64,000 nt of DNA from Clostridium mediterraneense (GTDB lineage Bacteria; Bacillota; Clostridia; Clostridiales; Clostridiaceae): positions 112,518 through 176,517 of the forward strand of contig NZ_LT594784.1 of the NCBI RefSeq assembly GCF_900091705.1, in the 5' to 3' direction. Shown one piece after another: positions 43,738 through 52,197 of this stretch. The notes beneath the pieces were generated by a model, which saw only the letters and a list, made by a program, of their open reading frames with translations, ran no database searches and was not told the origin of the DNA. Made by a program: the position numbers and the translations under genes. Within the stretch, counting starts at the first letter, position 1, and every line of letters starts with the position of its first letter.

Positions 43738-45174
43738 ATGGAACAAAAGAAGTTTACTTATACTTTTACTAAAGAAGAGCTTGTTTATATTTGTAAAAAG
43801 CGATTTCTAAATTTAAAAGTAAAGAATAAGAAGTTTATAGAAAAACAAGCATTAAAGAATGAAATGTTAAGAGGGGAAAGTATCTTAACTATAAATAGCA
43901 ATTCTTTTGAGGTGGATAATCTTATTAATTTAAGTTTTAATGATTTAATAGAAGTGAGTTATGAAAATAAGTTATTAACTCTAAAATTTATAACTGGATT
44001 TTGGATATATATACCTGAAAGAGCCTTTAATAATATAGATGATATAAAGTTATTGATTGAAGAATTATCAGATATAGCTAAAAATAATATAGAGCAAGAA
44101 GAATTAAATCCTAGATATTATGATATAGCTGATGAAATAGTAGTAGATTCTATTTTAGAGCATTCTCAATATGAATATTTAATATCTGCTGAAAAGAATT
44201 TATTAAAGAGTAGTAATCTAAAAAGGAATTATTTTAAAAGAAGAATTTTATTTATTATTTATACTCTTATATTAACTATAATTAGTATAGGAAGTACTGT
44301 ATATTCTTTTATATCAGGGGATTCCTTAGTATTTCCACAAATATTAATTTATATAATAGGATTTATTGTCCTTATTTACATTTATAGATTTATTCAAGAT
44401 TGTAGGTTTAATAAAATTAGAAAAAATAATACTGGACAATATGCTAGATATAGAATTATCTTTAAAGAAAATGAAGTAAAAACTTTATATAAAGATGAAT
44501 TAAAAACTTATAAGTATAAAGACCTTCAAGGAACTATACTTCAAGGTTCTGATTATATTTTAAAATTTAAAGGTGAAACTACAGAGGAAATAGTTTTTTT
44601 ATCTTTACTTAAGAAACCTGAATATATGATTCAAGGAATTAAAAATAAAGTATCAAGATTTGAAAAGAAAGAAACAAAAGGAAAAAATAAATATAAAAAA
44701 TGGAATGTAGCAACATTAGTTATTGTAATAATATTTATGTTTATAGGATCTTCTCCTATAAGTTTTATAAAAACAACAATGCCTAATACTTATAAAACTA
44801 TGGTTATAGCTAGAAATAAGAATATATTCACTAAGATGATTAAATCAATGGCTAAGGAAGCAGGACTTCCTATACTTAATAGTTATCAAATTATATCATA
44901 TAGTGGACAAAAATATGGTCTTACTGCAAATAAAAATTCTATAATTTCTATTAGTTATAGTTTAAATAATAGTTATACTCCTGTACCAAGTGATATATGT
45001 GAAGGAATCAATTTTAATAATGAAAAAAATGAATTTGTAGCAGTATTTAATAAGGAACATAAGCTTATGGCAATAATTAAACCTACAGGTAATGAGAAAA
45101 TTGTAGATACTCCAAATGTTCTTAAAGATATATTAAATGGAGCTAAAACTGTTTCAAGTGGTTATGAACTTTAA
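43738..45174 (+). CDS. Membrane protein with internal YcxB-like region, unknown function
   Basis: 478 aa. A soluble N-terminal part (about 1-165, KKFTYTFTKEELVYICKKRF) precedes two close helices (about 168-220), then a beta-rich segment (YRIIFKENEVKTLYKDELKTYKYKDLQGTI; VFLSLLKKPEYMIQGIK) that resembles the PH-like YcxB domain, then a third helix (about 325-345) and an extracytoplasmic-type tail of 130 residues. Similar layouts are common in uncharacterised clostridial proteins. AGGGGA precedes ATG. Confidence 0.65.
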   Translation: MEQKKFTYTFTKEELVYICKKRFLNLKVKNKKFIEKQALKNEMLRGESILTINSNSFEVDNLINLSFNDLIEVSYENKLLTLKFITGFWIYIPERAFNNIDDIKLLIEELSDIAKNNIEQEELNPRYYDIADEIVVDSILEHSQYEYLISAEKNLLKSSNLKRNYFKRRILFIIYTLILTIISIGSTVYSFISGDSLVFPQILIYIIGFIVLIYIYRFIQDCRFNKIRKNNTGQYARYRIIFKENEVKTLYKDELKTYKYKDLQGTILQGSDYILKFKGETTEEIVFLSLLKKPEYMIQGIKNKVSRFEKKETKGKNKYKKWNVATLVIVIIFMFIGSSPISFIKTTMPNTYKTMVIARNKNIFTKMIKSMAKEAGLPILNSYQIISYSGQKYGLTANKNSIISISYSLNNSYTPVPSDICEGINFNNEKNEFVAVFNKEHKLMAIIKPTGNEKIVDTPNVLKDILNGAKTVSSGYEL

Positions 45175-45185
45175 ATTTAATAATA

Positions 45186-45225
45186 AAAAACTCCCTAAAA
45201 GTAAATTTACTTTTAGGGAGTTTTT
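45186..45225 (+). terminator. Rho-independent terminator
   Basis: A 20-bp perfect palindromic stem (AAACTCCCTAAAAGTAAA and its complement), with T5 after it. Confidence 0.9.
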
Positions 45226-45311
45226 ATACTTTAAAGATATTTTTATATAATCATAAATTGTTCTTTTAAAATTTAAAAATCAAGCTATTTTATCAATAAT
45301 ATATTAGAATG

Positions 45312-45358
45312 AATAAAATTATAATTCATTTGCATAAAAATATAATTTTATTCATTTT
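45312..45358. repeat. Palindrome related to the intergenic family
   Basis: ATGAATAAAATTATA and TATAATTTTATTCAT pair perfectly over a loop that itself contains ATTCAT. It lies just past the stop of the remnant 45370-45427, the same setting as the other copies. Confidence 0.45.
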
Positions 45359-45369
45359 AATTTTAAAAT

Positions 45370-45427
45370 TAATCACTCCACATAAGTGATATTGCTCTTA
45401 TATTCTTTTTAGATTTAAAAATAAAAA
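45370..45427 (-). pseudogene. C-terminal remnant of a 42949-43434 paralog
   Basis: The last codons read FIFKSKKNIRAISLMWSD and stop, against AFIFESERDIKSISLMWTD in the intact protein. Only about 18 codons remain, directly followed by a terminator hairpin of the next gene. Confidence 0.65.
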
Positions 45428-45480
45428 AGGATTGTCCAAAAATAGAATTAGATTCTATTTTTGAAGACAATCACTTTTTT
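45423..45480. terminator. Large terminator hairpin of the exporter gene
   Basis: GATTGTC...AAAAATAGAAT pairs with ATTCTATTTTT...GACAATC. T6 follows on the minus strand and T6 also on the plus strand. Confidence 0.75.
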
Positions 45481-45551
45481 GTGTTTAAACAATTTTTTAT
45501 AAATTTTGTTTAAAAGATAATTATGCAAAAATAAGCAAAATTTTTATACTA

Positions 45552-47249
45552 TTATGCTAATTTTTTTAATTTATTAGGTATAAATAAAGTTGTTATAATT
45601 GCTATAGCAGCTATTATAGCTAATGTTATAAACATTTTTTCAAATCCTTGATTCATAACATGTTGATAAGTACTTTCTATTGTACTTTTTACTTTATCTA
45701 ATTCTAAAAAATAAGTATTTTTCATTTGTTCTACAGCAGTTGCTGGTGAGATATTAGATCCTAAATGTCCTTTTACTCCAGCTTCTATCTTTGGTGCCAT
45801 AACTGTAAATTGTTGATTTACAAAATTTCTTATTATAGAGAATATAGTTGTAACATTTGCATTTTGGAATGCGTTTATCATTGAAGAATTTCCTGCTGTA
45901 GCATTCATAGATAAAGCCATTCCATGAGCTTTAGGAAGTAATGGAATTATTTTTCCTGGTACATTTGCTCCTGTTTGAACTATAAATCCAACTAGAAGGT
46001 TTGGTGATAAAGCTATTCCTAAAGATCTTATAAGTGATAATGTTGATTGTGCTGAGCCTATTTCTTCCTTAGGTACAGAACTTTGAATTACATAATTAAG
46101 TGGTGTTCCCATTGTAAATCCTACCCCTAATCCAAGTAATGCTAATCCTATTATTAATGCGGCCATACTTAATGTTGATGTTACAATAAATGCTAGTATT
46201 AATAATCCTATTAATGAACAAACAAATCCAAATAATAAAACTATTTTAGCTGACATTTTATCTATAAGTCTTCCACCAAAAGGTGCTGCAAATCCAGAGA
46301 ATAAAGCCATTAAAGTTACAAAATATCCTCCTGAACCTAATTTTAATTTTAAAACATTACTACAGAATTGAGGTAAGAATACAACTACCATAAGGCTTGC
46401 TCCAACTAAAAAGGCTATAATAAATACAGCAAGCATTTGTCTATTTTTGAAATATTTAAGATTTATTATTGGATCTTCAGCCTTAGATTCAACAAATATA
46501 AGTATAGGCAATAATATTATTGCTGCTATTAAGTAAGGATAGCATTCTATTGACTTAAAGCTTTCTCCTAAATGTATGAAATTTAAATTTGTTATAAATA
46601 ACATAAGGCAAATAATAAATAATCCTGATGCTACACTTCCAGCAAGGTCCATTTTCTTCTTTATTCTTTGAACTTTAGGTATTTTTATTCTAATTAAAGC
46701 AATTAAAACTACTAAACATATAGGAATATTTATGAAAAATAATATTCCCCATCTATCAGCACCCCAAGTATCCAAAATAAATGATCCTAATGATGGTCCT
46801 ATAAGAGTAGCTATTCCATTTATTCCACCAACCATTCCAAGAGCAGCTCCCCTTTTTTCTGGTGGAAAACTATTTCCTATAAATGCAGTTGCTATTGGAA
46901 GTATTCCTCCAGCACCAATAGCTTCTATTACTCTAGCAACTAATAAAAATTCATAACTTGAATAGTAATTTGATATTCCACATAGGAATGACCCTATTCC
47001 AAATATTAATATACTAATTGTAAACATTGATTTTAAGCCATTCCTATCTGCTAATTTACCTATTATAGGCATAGATACAGCATAAATTAAAGAATATAAT
47101 GTTATTATCCATATACTAGCATCAGCAGAAATATGTAAGGTATTTCCCATTACAGTACGTGCTGGTGAAATTATAGCAGTATCTAATGAGCCCATAAATA
47201 TCCCAGCTAAAAATATTATAAGCAATACTTTAGATGATTTCTTATTCAT
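45552..47249 (-). CDS. MFS drug exporter, 14 transmembrane segments, DHA2 (EmrB/QacA type)
   Basis: 565 aa, 14 predicted helices. DHA2 hallmarks: LAGIFMGSLDTAIISPA in helix 1 (motif D1), GKLADRNGLK (motif A), ARVIEAIGAGGILPIA in helix 4, and GGINGIATLIGPSLGSFI (motif C of antiporters) in helix 5. A large loop of about 100 residues before the last helix is longer than usual. It pumps drugs out using the proton gradient. The promoter at 47428-47458 has MerR-type geometry, suggesting induction by a bound drug. Confidence 0.9.
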   Translation of the reverse strand: MNKKSSKVLLIIFLAGIFMGSLDTAIISPARTVMGNTLHISADASIWIITLYSLIYAVSMPIIGKLADRNGLKSMFTISILIFGIGSFLCGISNYYSSYEFLLVARVIEAIGAGGILPIATAFIGNSFPPEKRGAALGMVGGINGIATLIGPSLGSFILDTWGADRWGILFFINIPICLVVLIALIRIKIPKVQRIKKKMDLAGSVASGLFIICLMLFITNLNFIHLGESFKSIECYPYLIAAIILLPILIFVESKAEDPIINLKYFKNRQMLAVFIIAFLVGASLMVVVFLPQFCSNVLKLKLGSGGYFVTLMALFSGFAAPFGGRLIDKMSAKIVLLFGFVCSLIGLLILAFIVTSTLSMAALIIGLALLGLGVGFTMGTPLNYVIQSSVPKEEIGSAQSTLSLIRSLGIALSPNLLVGFIVQTGANVPGKIIPLLPKAHGMALSMNATAGNSSMINAFQNANVTTIFSIIRNFVNQQFTVMAPKIEAGVKGHLGSNISPATAVEQMKNTYFLELDKVKSTIESTYQHVMNQGFEKMFITLAIIAAIAIITTLFIPNKLKKLA

Positions 47250-47427
47250 TTTCTTCTCCTTTGTATAAATTGAAATTTAATTTAAATAAAGTTAGGCTTT
47301 ATCTAAATTTTAAAGAAAGTCTCTAGAAACCTATGTCTATAATATCTCATCCTATAAAAGTTAAGGTATTACATAAATTAGTTACTAGATAAATTCAATT
47401 TTTTAATAAATAATCTTCATGAAGTAT

Positions 47428-47458
47428 ACTATAAACTATTACCTTACGTTATGTTCAA
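47428..47458 (-). promoter_or_regulatory. MerR-type promoter with 19-bp spacer upstream of the DHA2 exporter
   Basis: On the minus strand TTGAAC (47453-47458) and TATAGT (47428-47433) are 19 bp apart, too far for unaided sigma-A but typical of MerR-activated promoters. A dyad ACcTTACGTtAtGT (47441-47454) fills the spacer, where MerR dimers bind and twist DNA. The leader to the start codon is about 170 nt. The remaining 640 bp to 48098 contain no gene I can support. Confidence 0.55.
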
Positions 47459-48098
47459 TAGTTTATTGAAAATTTTTTAAAAAAATAAGACCCATCTAAA
47501 TAGTTTTAGGTCTAAATCAGGAATTAGTGCTTAAAAATAAATTTGAATTAAGTAGTATTAATAAACTAGTTTTATCCAACTTTTTATTATATATTTCATT
47601 ATTCTCTGCTGTTATATATATCTTTACTCGCTAAATATTTGCTCTTTATATTAAAAAGTAAAAAGTAGTCTTGATAATAATAATCTAAGTCTATTTTTTA
47701 ATATAACATTATATTTCTTTTCATTTTTAACTTTTTATACTATATATCTTCTTAGACTTGATTTAGAGAAATAACTTAACCAAATATACTGTTTATTTAT
47801 AATAGATTCATCATAAAAATAATCCTTTATTATAAATTTTAATATTTTTTTATTTTACTCAAACTTAATTAGAAGAATAGCTTAGCTAAATAGCCAAGCT
47901 TATTTTATATACAGAATTATTCTATATTTTTCTTTATTTTATTAATTTATCTAATTTATATATAAATAATTAATACAAAATTAACAAAAAATATCTTTTG
48001 TATAAAATTACATAATTATTTCTTAAAAGGAACAAATTATTTAAAAATTATTATATAATTTATTTAAAAAGTATAACAAAAGATTAGAGAGGTATAAA

Positions 48099-48821
48099 AT
48101 GAGCATATTTAAAAAACTATTTAGTAAGGCAAAACATATAAGATATGAAAATGGAGAAATTTATACTGGTGGAATTAAGGGTGGTTTAATGCATGGTAAA
48201 GGAAGATTAGAATTTCCTGATGGAAAACTTTATATGGGAGAATTTAAAAATGATAAAGTAGATGGTAGAGGCTCAATGACTTATACTGATGGTTCAGTTT
48301 ACGAAGGTGAATGGAAAAATAATAAGATTCATGGAAAAGGTAAGTATACTGGCTTTGAGGGAGATATTTATATAGGTGATTGGAAAGATGGGGTACGTTC
48401 TGGAAAAGGAAAACTTATGCTTCCAAATGGTAATACTTATAATGGAGATTGGGTTAATGATTCAATGGAGGGCTTTGGTAAATATAATTGGGCTGATGGA
48501 TCATTTTATGAAGGTGAATGGAAAGATAATAAGAGAGAAGGAAAAGGGATATTTGTTTTACCTGGTGAATATGCCTATGATGGTGAATTTAAAAATAATA
48601 CATATACAGGTGAAGGTAAATTAATGTACTTAGATAAATATACATATTTTGGACAATTTAAAGATAATTTATTTCATGGTCATGGAACTATGATGGTAGA
48701 AAAAGAATATGTTTATATTGGTGGATGGAAAAATGGCCTAAGACATGGACAAGGGGAGTTAATGTTAAATGACGGAAGGGCTATTAGTGGTAAATGGGAA
48801 AATAATGAGTTTATAGGCTAA
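48099..48821 (+). CDS. MORN-repeat protein
   Basis: 240 aa almost wholly made of MORN repeats of 22-23 residues (Y-x-G-x-[FW]-K-[ND]-x2-x2-G-x-G), for example YMGEFKNDKVDGRGSMTYTDG, YEGEWKNNKIHGKGKY and YIGGWKNGLRHGQGEL; nine or ten copies. No signal peptide or membrane helix. MORN arrays form extended beta-hairpin rods that bind proteins or lipids. Bacterial roles are mostly unknown. It precedes a membrane protein gene by 28 bp and may act with it. Confidence 0.88.
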   Translation: MSIFKKLFSKAKHIRYENGEIYTGGIKGGLMHGKGRLEFPDGKLYMGEFKNDKVDGRGSMTYTDGSVYEGEWKNNKIHGKGKYTGFEGDIYIGDWKDGVRSGKGKLMLPNGNTYNGDWVNDSMEGFGKYNWADGSFYEGEWKDNKREGKGIFVLPGEYAYDGEFKNNTYTGEGKLMYLDKYTYFGQFKDNLFHGHGTMMVEKEYVYIGGWKNGLRHGQGELMLNDGRAISGKWENNEFIG

Positions 48822-48849
48822 TTTATAATAAACAAAGGATAAAAAATAT

Positions 48850-49512
48850 ATGGATATAGAAATTAAAAAAAATTTAATAGATTCTTATTTTAAATATATA
48901 AAGATAATTTTAGGGATTATTGCAGTATCTTTTATTAGTTTAATATCAATGCATTTAATCTTAGCTGCATTTTTAATAATAACAGCATCTTTAGGCTTGA
49001 GCTTTGTATGTTTTTATTACAAAAATAAAATACTAGATAAAAAGAGTTTATCATCTAAGATAATATTTTTTAGTTCTATAGTTTTAATGATTATGTTTGT
49101 AAGTCAATTTATACTTTTAAAGTATAATCTAGCATTTATAGAACCTCTTGATATTATAGTACTATTTTCACCATTATTAATACTTATAGTAAATTCTATA
49201 AATGTAGTATTAATTAATAAGTCAATTGCAAAATGGGCAGAAGAAAATTCTTTATCTATTAAAATAGGTAAATTATCTACTGCTTTATATGCTTTAATAG
49301 CTATAGGGATTTCACTTATAACTATTTTTTATATTTTCCTTATTTGCGCTTTTTCAGATGTTGATAGTAGGGATGTTCTTGTTGTTAATAATAATACTTA
49401 TATAGTTACGAAGATATCATATAATTGGATGCATCCAGAAATGGTAAGTACAACTTATGATGAAGTAGTTTTTCCTGGATTTATAGTGAAAAAGGATGTT
49501 TCACCTTATTAG
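48850..49512 (+). CDS. Multi-helix membrane protein, unknown family
   Basis: 220 aa with five hydrophobic helices (about residues 15-32, 36-55, 72-90, 100-122 and 147-167) and a C-terminal polar tail of about 50 residues (VNNNTYIVTKISYNWMHPEMVSTTYDEVVFPG) that would be extracytoplasmic. It closely follows the MORN gene and is likely co-transcribed, which suggests that the MORN protein is its cytoplasmic partner. No recognised family. Confidence 0.65.
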   Translation: MDIEIKKNLIDSYFKYIKIILGIIAVSFISLISMHLILAAFLIITASLGLSFVCFYYKNKILDKKSLSSKIIFFSSIVLMIMFVSQFILLKYNLAFIEPLDIIVLFSPLLILIVNSINVVLINKSIAKWAEENSLSIKIGKLSTALYALIAIGISLITIFYIFLICAFSDVDSRDVLVVNNNTYIVTKISYNWMHPEMVSTTYDEVVFPGFIVKKDVSPY

Positions 49513-49585
49513 AAGTTTAAGATAGCATTTCTTAGTAAATTAAATTATTAGAATAGTATAGATAATTTTTCTTAAAATTAAGTAA

Positions 49586-49807
49586 AGTGGACAGGCTTTT
49601 TATAGTACTTTATATCTAACAGGTAGAGAAGTTGATACAGGTACATATATTAAAATTTCTAACAGTTGTTCAATGTGTAAGAGAATAATAATTAATGCTG
49701 GAATTACTTTAATGATAATAAGAGATACAGAAGAAAATTATAGTGTTATTGATGTAAATGATTGGATTGAGAATGATGAATCTCTCTTAGGAGAGTTTGG
49801 ATATTAA
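49586..49807 (+). pseudogene. C-terminal remnant of a dCMP deaminase-like gene
   Basis: The open frame reads GQAFYSTLYLTGREVDTG, then SNSCSMCKRIIINAGI, the second zinc motif of deoxycytidylate deaminases (PCxxCKRxIINAGI), and ends after GEFGY. A TAA precedes it and there is no start; the HAE motif is gone. Pro of PC is Ser here. The 499-bp gap 49513-50011 otherwise holds hairpins only. Confidence 0.7.
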
Positions 49808-49827
49808 TAATAAAGTAATTAATTAAA

Positions 49828-49864
49828 AAATATTAGGATATAAAGATATCCTAATATTTTTTTA
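49828..49864 (+). terminator. Terminator after the deaminase remnant
   Basis: AATATTAGGATAT pairs with ATATCCTAATATT (AAAG loop), followed by T7. It outlives its decayed gene. Confidence 0.8.
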
Positions 49865-49874
49865 TAAGATTTAT

Positions 49875-49928
49875 TTAAATCAACTTATTTAAACTAGTTG
49901 AACAACCTTGTTGAATAAGTTGATTTAA
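49875..49928. repeat. Long hairpin with 15-bp perfect arms
   Basis: TTAAATCAACTTATT (49875-49889) and AATAAGTTGATTTAA (49914-49928) flank an inner GTTGAACAACCTTGTTGAA-type sub-palindrome. No T tract. It lies just left of palindrome copy g, past the stop of the ABC-F gene. Confidence 0.6.
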
Positions 49929-49955
49929 TATATTAAAGACAGTAATTATAAACTA

Positions 49956-49994
49956 TATATCAAAATGAATTATATAAAAATACATTTTGGTATA
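49956..49994. repeat. Covarying palindrome, copy g
   Basis: TATATCAAAATGAATT and AATACATTTTGGTATA pair with one mismatch and one G-T, 18 bp past the stop of the ABC-F gene. Confidence 0.65.
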
Positions 49995-50011
49995 TAAATT
50001 TAAATAACTTT

Positions 50012-51577
50012 TTAGAATATCTCTAAAATATTAGTAGCTACTGTATTTCCAAAGTATTGATCATGTTCAACAAATAACATAGTAGGCTTTACATCAAGAA
50101 TCATCTTTTCTATTTGTATACGGGAAATTATATCTATGAAATTTAAGGGTTCATCCCAAATATAAAGCTTTGATGGTTCACATAAACTTGCTGCAATAAG
50201 TAACTTTTTCTTTTGTCCTTCGCTCCAATCTTCTATATTCTTTTCAAATTGGGTATGCTGCACAGCTAATTGAGTTAAGCTACTTTTTAAATGTTGCTCA
50301 TCTATTGCTTTATTTTTAGAGAATTCACTAAGCTTTCCTTTTAAAAAGCTTGTTTCTTGAGAAACATATGATATTTCATTTATCTTTTTTATATAACCTT
50401 TGTAATTAATTTCTTTGTCCATTAATAATTTTATAAGGCTTGATTTTCCACAACCATTTTTCCCTTTAAGCCAAAGGCGTTCTCCAGCTTTAATTGTAAA
50501 GCTTAATGGTTTTTCAAAAAGCTCTTTATCATATATTATTTGTAAATCTGCCACCTCTAATAAATTTCCTGAGTTAATATTTATATTATCTATTTTAAGT
50601 TTTTCTATTTTTTCTGTATTCTTTAATAATTGTGACTTTTCTTCTATTGCTTTTTCTTGTCTTTTTTCCAAACTCTTAGCTCTTTTCATCATTTTTGCAG
50701 CTTTATGTCCAATAAATCCTCTATCTACAGGACCATTGCCTTTTTTAGTTGCTTCTAATTTATTAGACCAGTTTGATTTTTCGTTAGCTGTTTTCTTTAA
50801 TCTATTTATATTTCTGAGTAACTTTTCATTTTCTGTTTTTTCAAATTCATCTCTTCTATCAGTATTTACTTGCCATATAGAATAGTTACCCCTTTGTATA
50901 TCTATATTACTTTTATTAATAGATAAAATATGACTAACAACTCTATCTAAAAGACTTCTATCATGTGAAACTAATATAAAACCATTTTTACTTTCTAAGT
51001 ATTTTGCTATGCGTTCTCTTCCTTCTGTATCTAAATGATTAGTAGGTTCATCAATAAGTAAAAAGTTATTTTTCCTTAGGAATAATGCTACAAGTAATAA
51101 TTTTGTCTGTTCACCAGGACTTAAAGTATTAAAAATCCTATTTAGTATTTCAGCTTCTAAACCTATTTTTCTAACTTCTTTTTCTATAATTTCATTGATA
51201 ATATAGCCATCATTATTTAAAAAATTCTCTAAGACTTCACCATATTCTTTTATATATTTAGCATCGCTTGAATATTTCTCTAATTCTTTTTCCCAGCTAG
51301 TAAAAGGTGCAATAGCTTCTCTCATTACTTCTAAAGCTGTTTCATTATCATTCTTTACTTTCATAGGAAAGTAATCAAAACTTACAGGGCTTATTATTTG
51401 ACCACTATATTTTAACTTTCCTTTTAACAGCTTTAGAAAAGTTGTTTTTCCTCTACCATTTCTACCTATTAGGCCTAATTTCCATTGTGTATCTATATTT
51501 AAAGAGACATTTTTAAATATATCCTCTCCATGAGTATCATATTGAAAACTTAAATTGTTTATTTTAATTTCTGCCAT
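50012..51577 (-). CDS. ABC-F ATPase of the Lsa/Vga type (ribosome protection)
   Basis: 521 aa with two ABC domains and no membrane part. Domain 1: GRNGRGKTTFL, LSPGEQTKLLLVALFL, NFLLIDEPTNHLD. Interdomain linker of about 90 charged residues with PVDRGFIGHKAAKMMKRAKS, the antibiotic-resistance determining region typical of Lsa-like proteins. Domain 2: GKNGCGKSS, DWSEGQKKKLLIAASL, LYIWDEPLNFID. Such proteins remove lincosamides, streptogramin A and pleuromutilins from the ribosome. An inducible leader at 51598-51909, with a tiny upstream frame, supports that role. Resistance spectrum is inference. Confidence 0.88.
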   Translation of the reverse strand: MAEIKINNLSFQYDTHGEDIFKNVSLNIDTQWKLGLIGRNGRGKTTFLKLLKGKLKYSGQIISPVSFDYFPMKVKNDNETALEVMREAIAPFTSWEKELEKYSSDAKYIKEYGEVLENFLNNDGYIINEIIEKEVRKIGLEAEILNRIFNTLSPGEQTKLLLVALFLRKNNFLLIDEPTNHLDTEGRERIAKYLESKNGFILVSHDRSLLDRVVSHILSINKSNIDIQRGNYSIWQVNTDRRDEFEKTENEKLLRNINRLKKTANEKSNWSNKLEATKKGNGPVDRGFIGHKAAKMMKRAKSLEKRQEKAIEEKSQLLKNTEKIEKLKIDNININSGNLLEVADLQIIYDKELFEKPLSFTIKAGERLWLKGKNGCGKSSLIKLLMDKEINYKGYIKKINEISYVSQETSFLKGKLSEFSKNKAIDEQHLKSSLTQLAVQHTQFEKNIEDWSEGQKKKLLIAASLCEPSKLYIWDEPLNFIDIISRIQIEKMILDVKPTMLFVEHDQYFGNTVATNILEIF

Positions 51578-51597
51578 AAAATTTCACTCCTTTTATT

Positions 51598-51909
51598 GAG
51601 GAAATAAAAAAACTTCCTCATTCTAAATAGTGTTTTACTACTTAAAGATAAGAAAGTTACTACATACAAATATTATGACACACAAATAAAGGCTATAATT
51701 CCCCTATTAATTATTTCAGTTATAACATCTAATCTTATTCCTAACTTTAAGTAGTTTTTTAGGCTTGCTTAATAAGACATCTCTATTGATGCCTAAAAAC
51801 CTAATTAAACTATTTTATTGTTATTTTGAATAAGATTAATTGTTCATTTTATCTGATCACCTCTATGACTATTTTTTATTATTATAATTCTTTTATAATT
51901 TGATTACAA
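51598..51909 (-). promoter_or_regulatory. Attenuator leader of the ABC-F gene
   Basis: In order on the minus strand: promoter TTGTAA (51904-51909), 17 bp, TATAAT (51881-51886); a three-codon frame at 51836-51847; a hairpin built on TTTTTAGGC / GCCTAAAAA that includes part of ACTACTTAAAG (51745-51755); then CTTTAAGTAGT (51637-51647), the exact complement of ACTACTTAAAG; then a terminator whose AACTTTCTTA / TGAGGAAGTT stem encloses that element and is followed by T7. Pairing of the two elements would prevent the terminator. A drug-stalled ribosome on the small frame would free the first element. Confidence 0.7.
51836..51847 (-). CDS. Three-codon leader peptide (Met-Asn-Asn)
   Basis: ATG AAC AAT TAA with a strong GAGGTGAT site 8 nt upstream, just after the ABC-F promoter. 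Three-codon leaders occur in other attenuators of ABC-F resistance genes, for example upstream of lmo0919 in Listeria. Confidence 0.6.
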   Translation of the reverse strand: MNN

Positions 51910-52197
51910 GAGAATATATTAATCGTATTTAGTTGAATAGCTTAAATTTTTACAAAAACATAACTTATTATTTTTTTACTAAACAACATCACAATAAACT
52001 GCAATATTTTTGCCATATTTTAAGGTGAATTGCTAACTTTGTGATGAAATTAGATATTTTGTTGTTTAATTTTAGTTTATAAATACTATATTTCAATAAA
52101 TAGATTATTTTGGAATGTGAATTTTAAAATAAATTTTATCTAATATAATTTTATAAAAGTTTTTATAAAACTTAAATATCAATTTAGGGGGTAACTA

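Noticed and set aside
47459..48098. Possible hidden gene in the 640-bp gap before the MORN gene
   Set aside because: All frames on both strands are broken by stops and no ribosome site precedes any usable start; only short hairpins such as around 47488-47515 are seen.
50415..50885. 156-codon frame on the plus strand
   Set aside because: Antisense to the conserved second half of the ABC-F gene, with no initiation signals.
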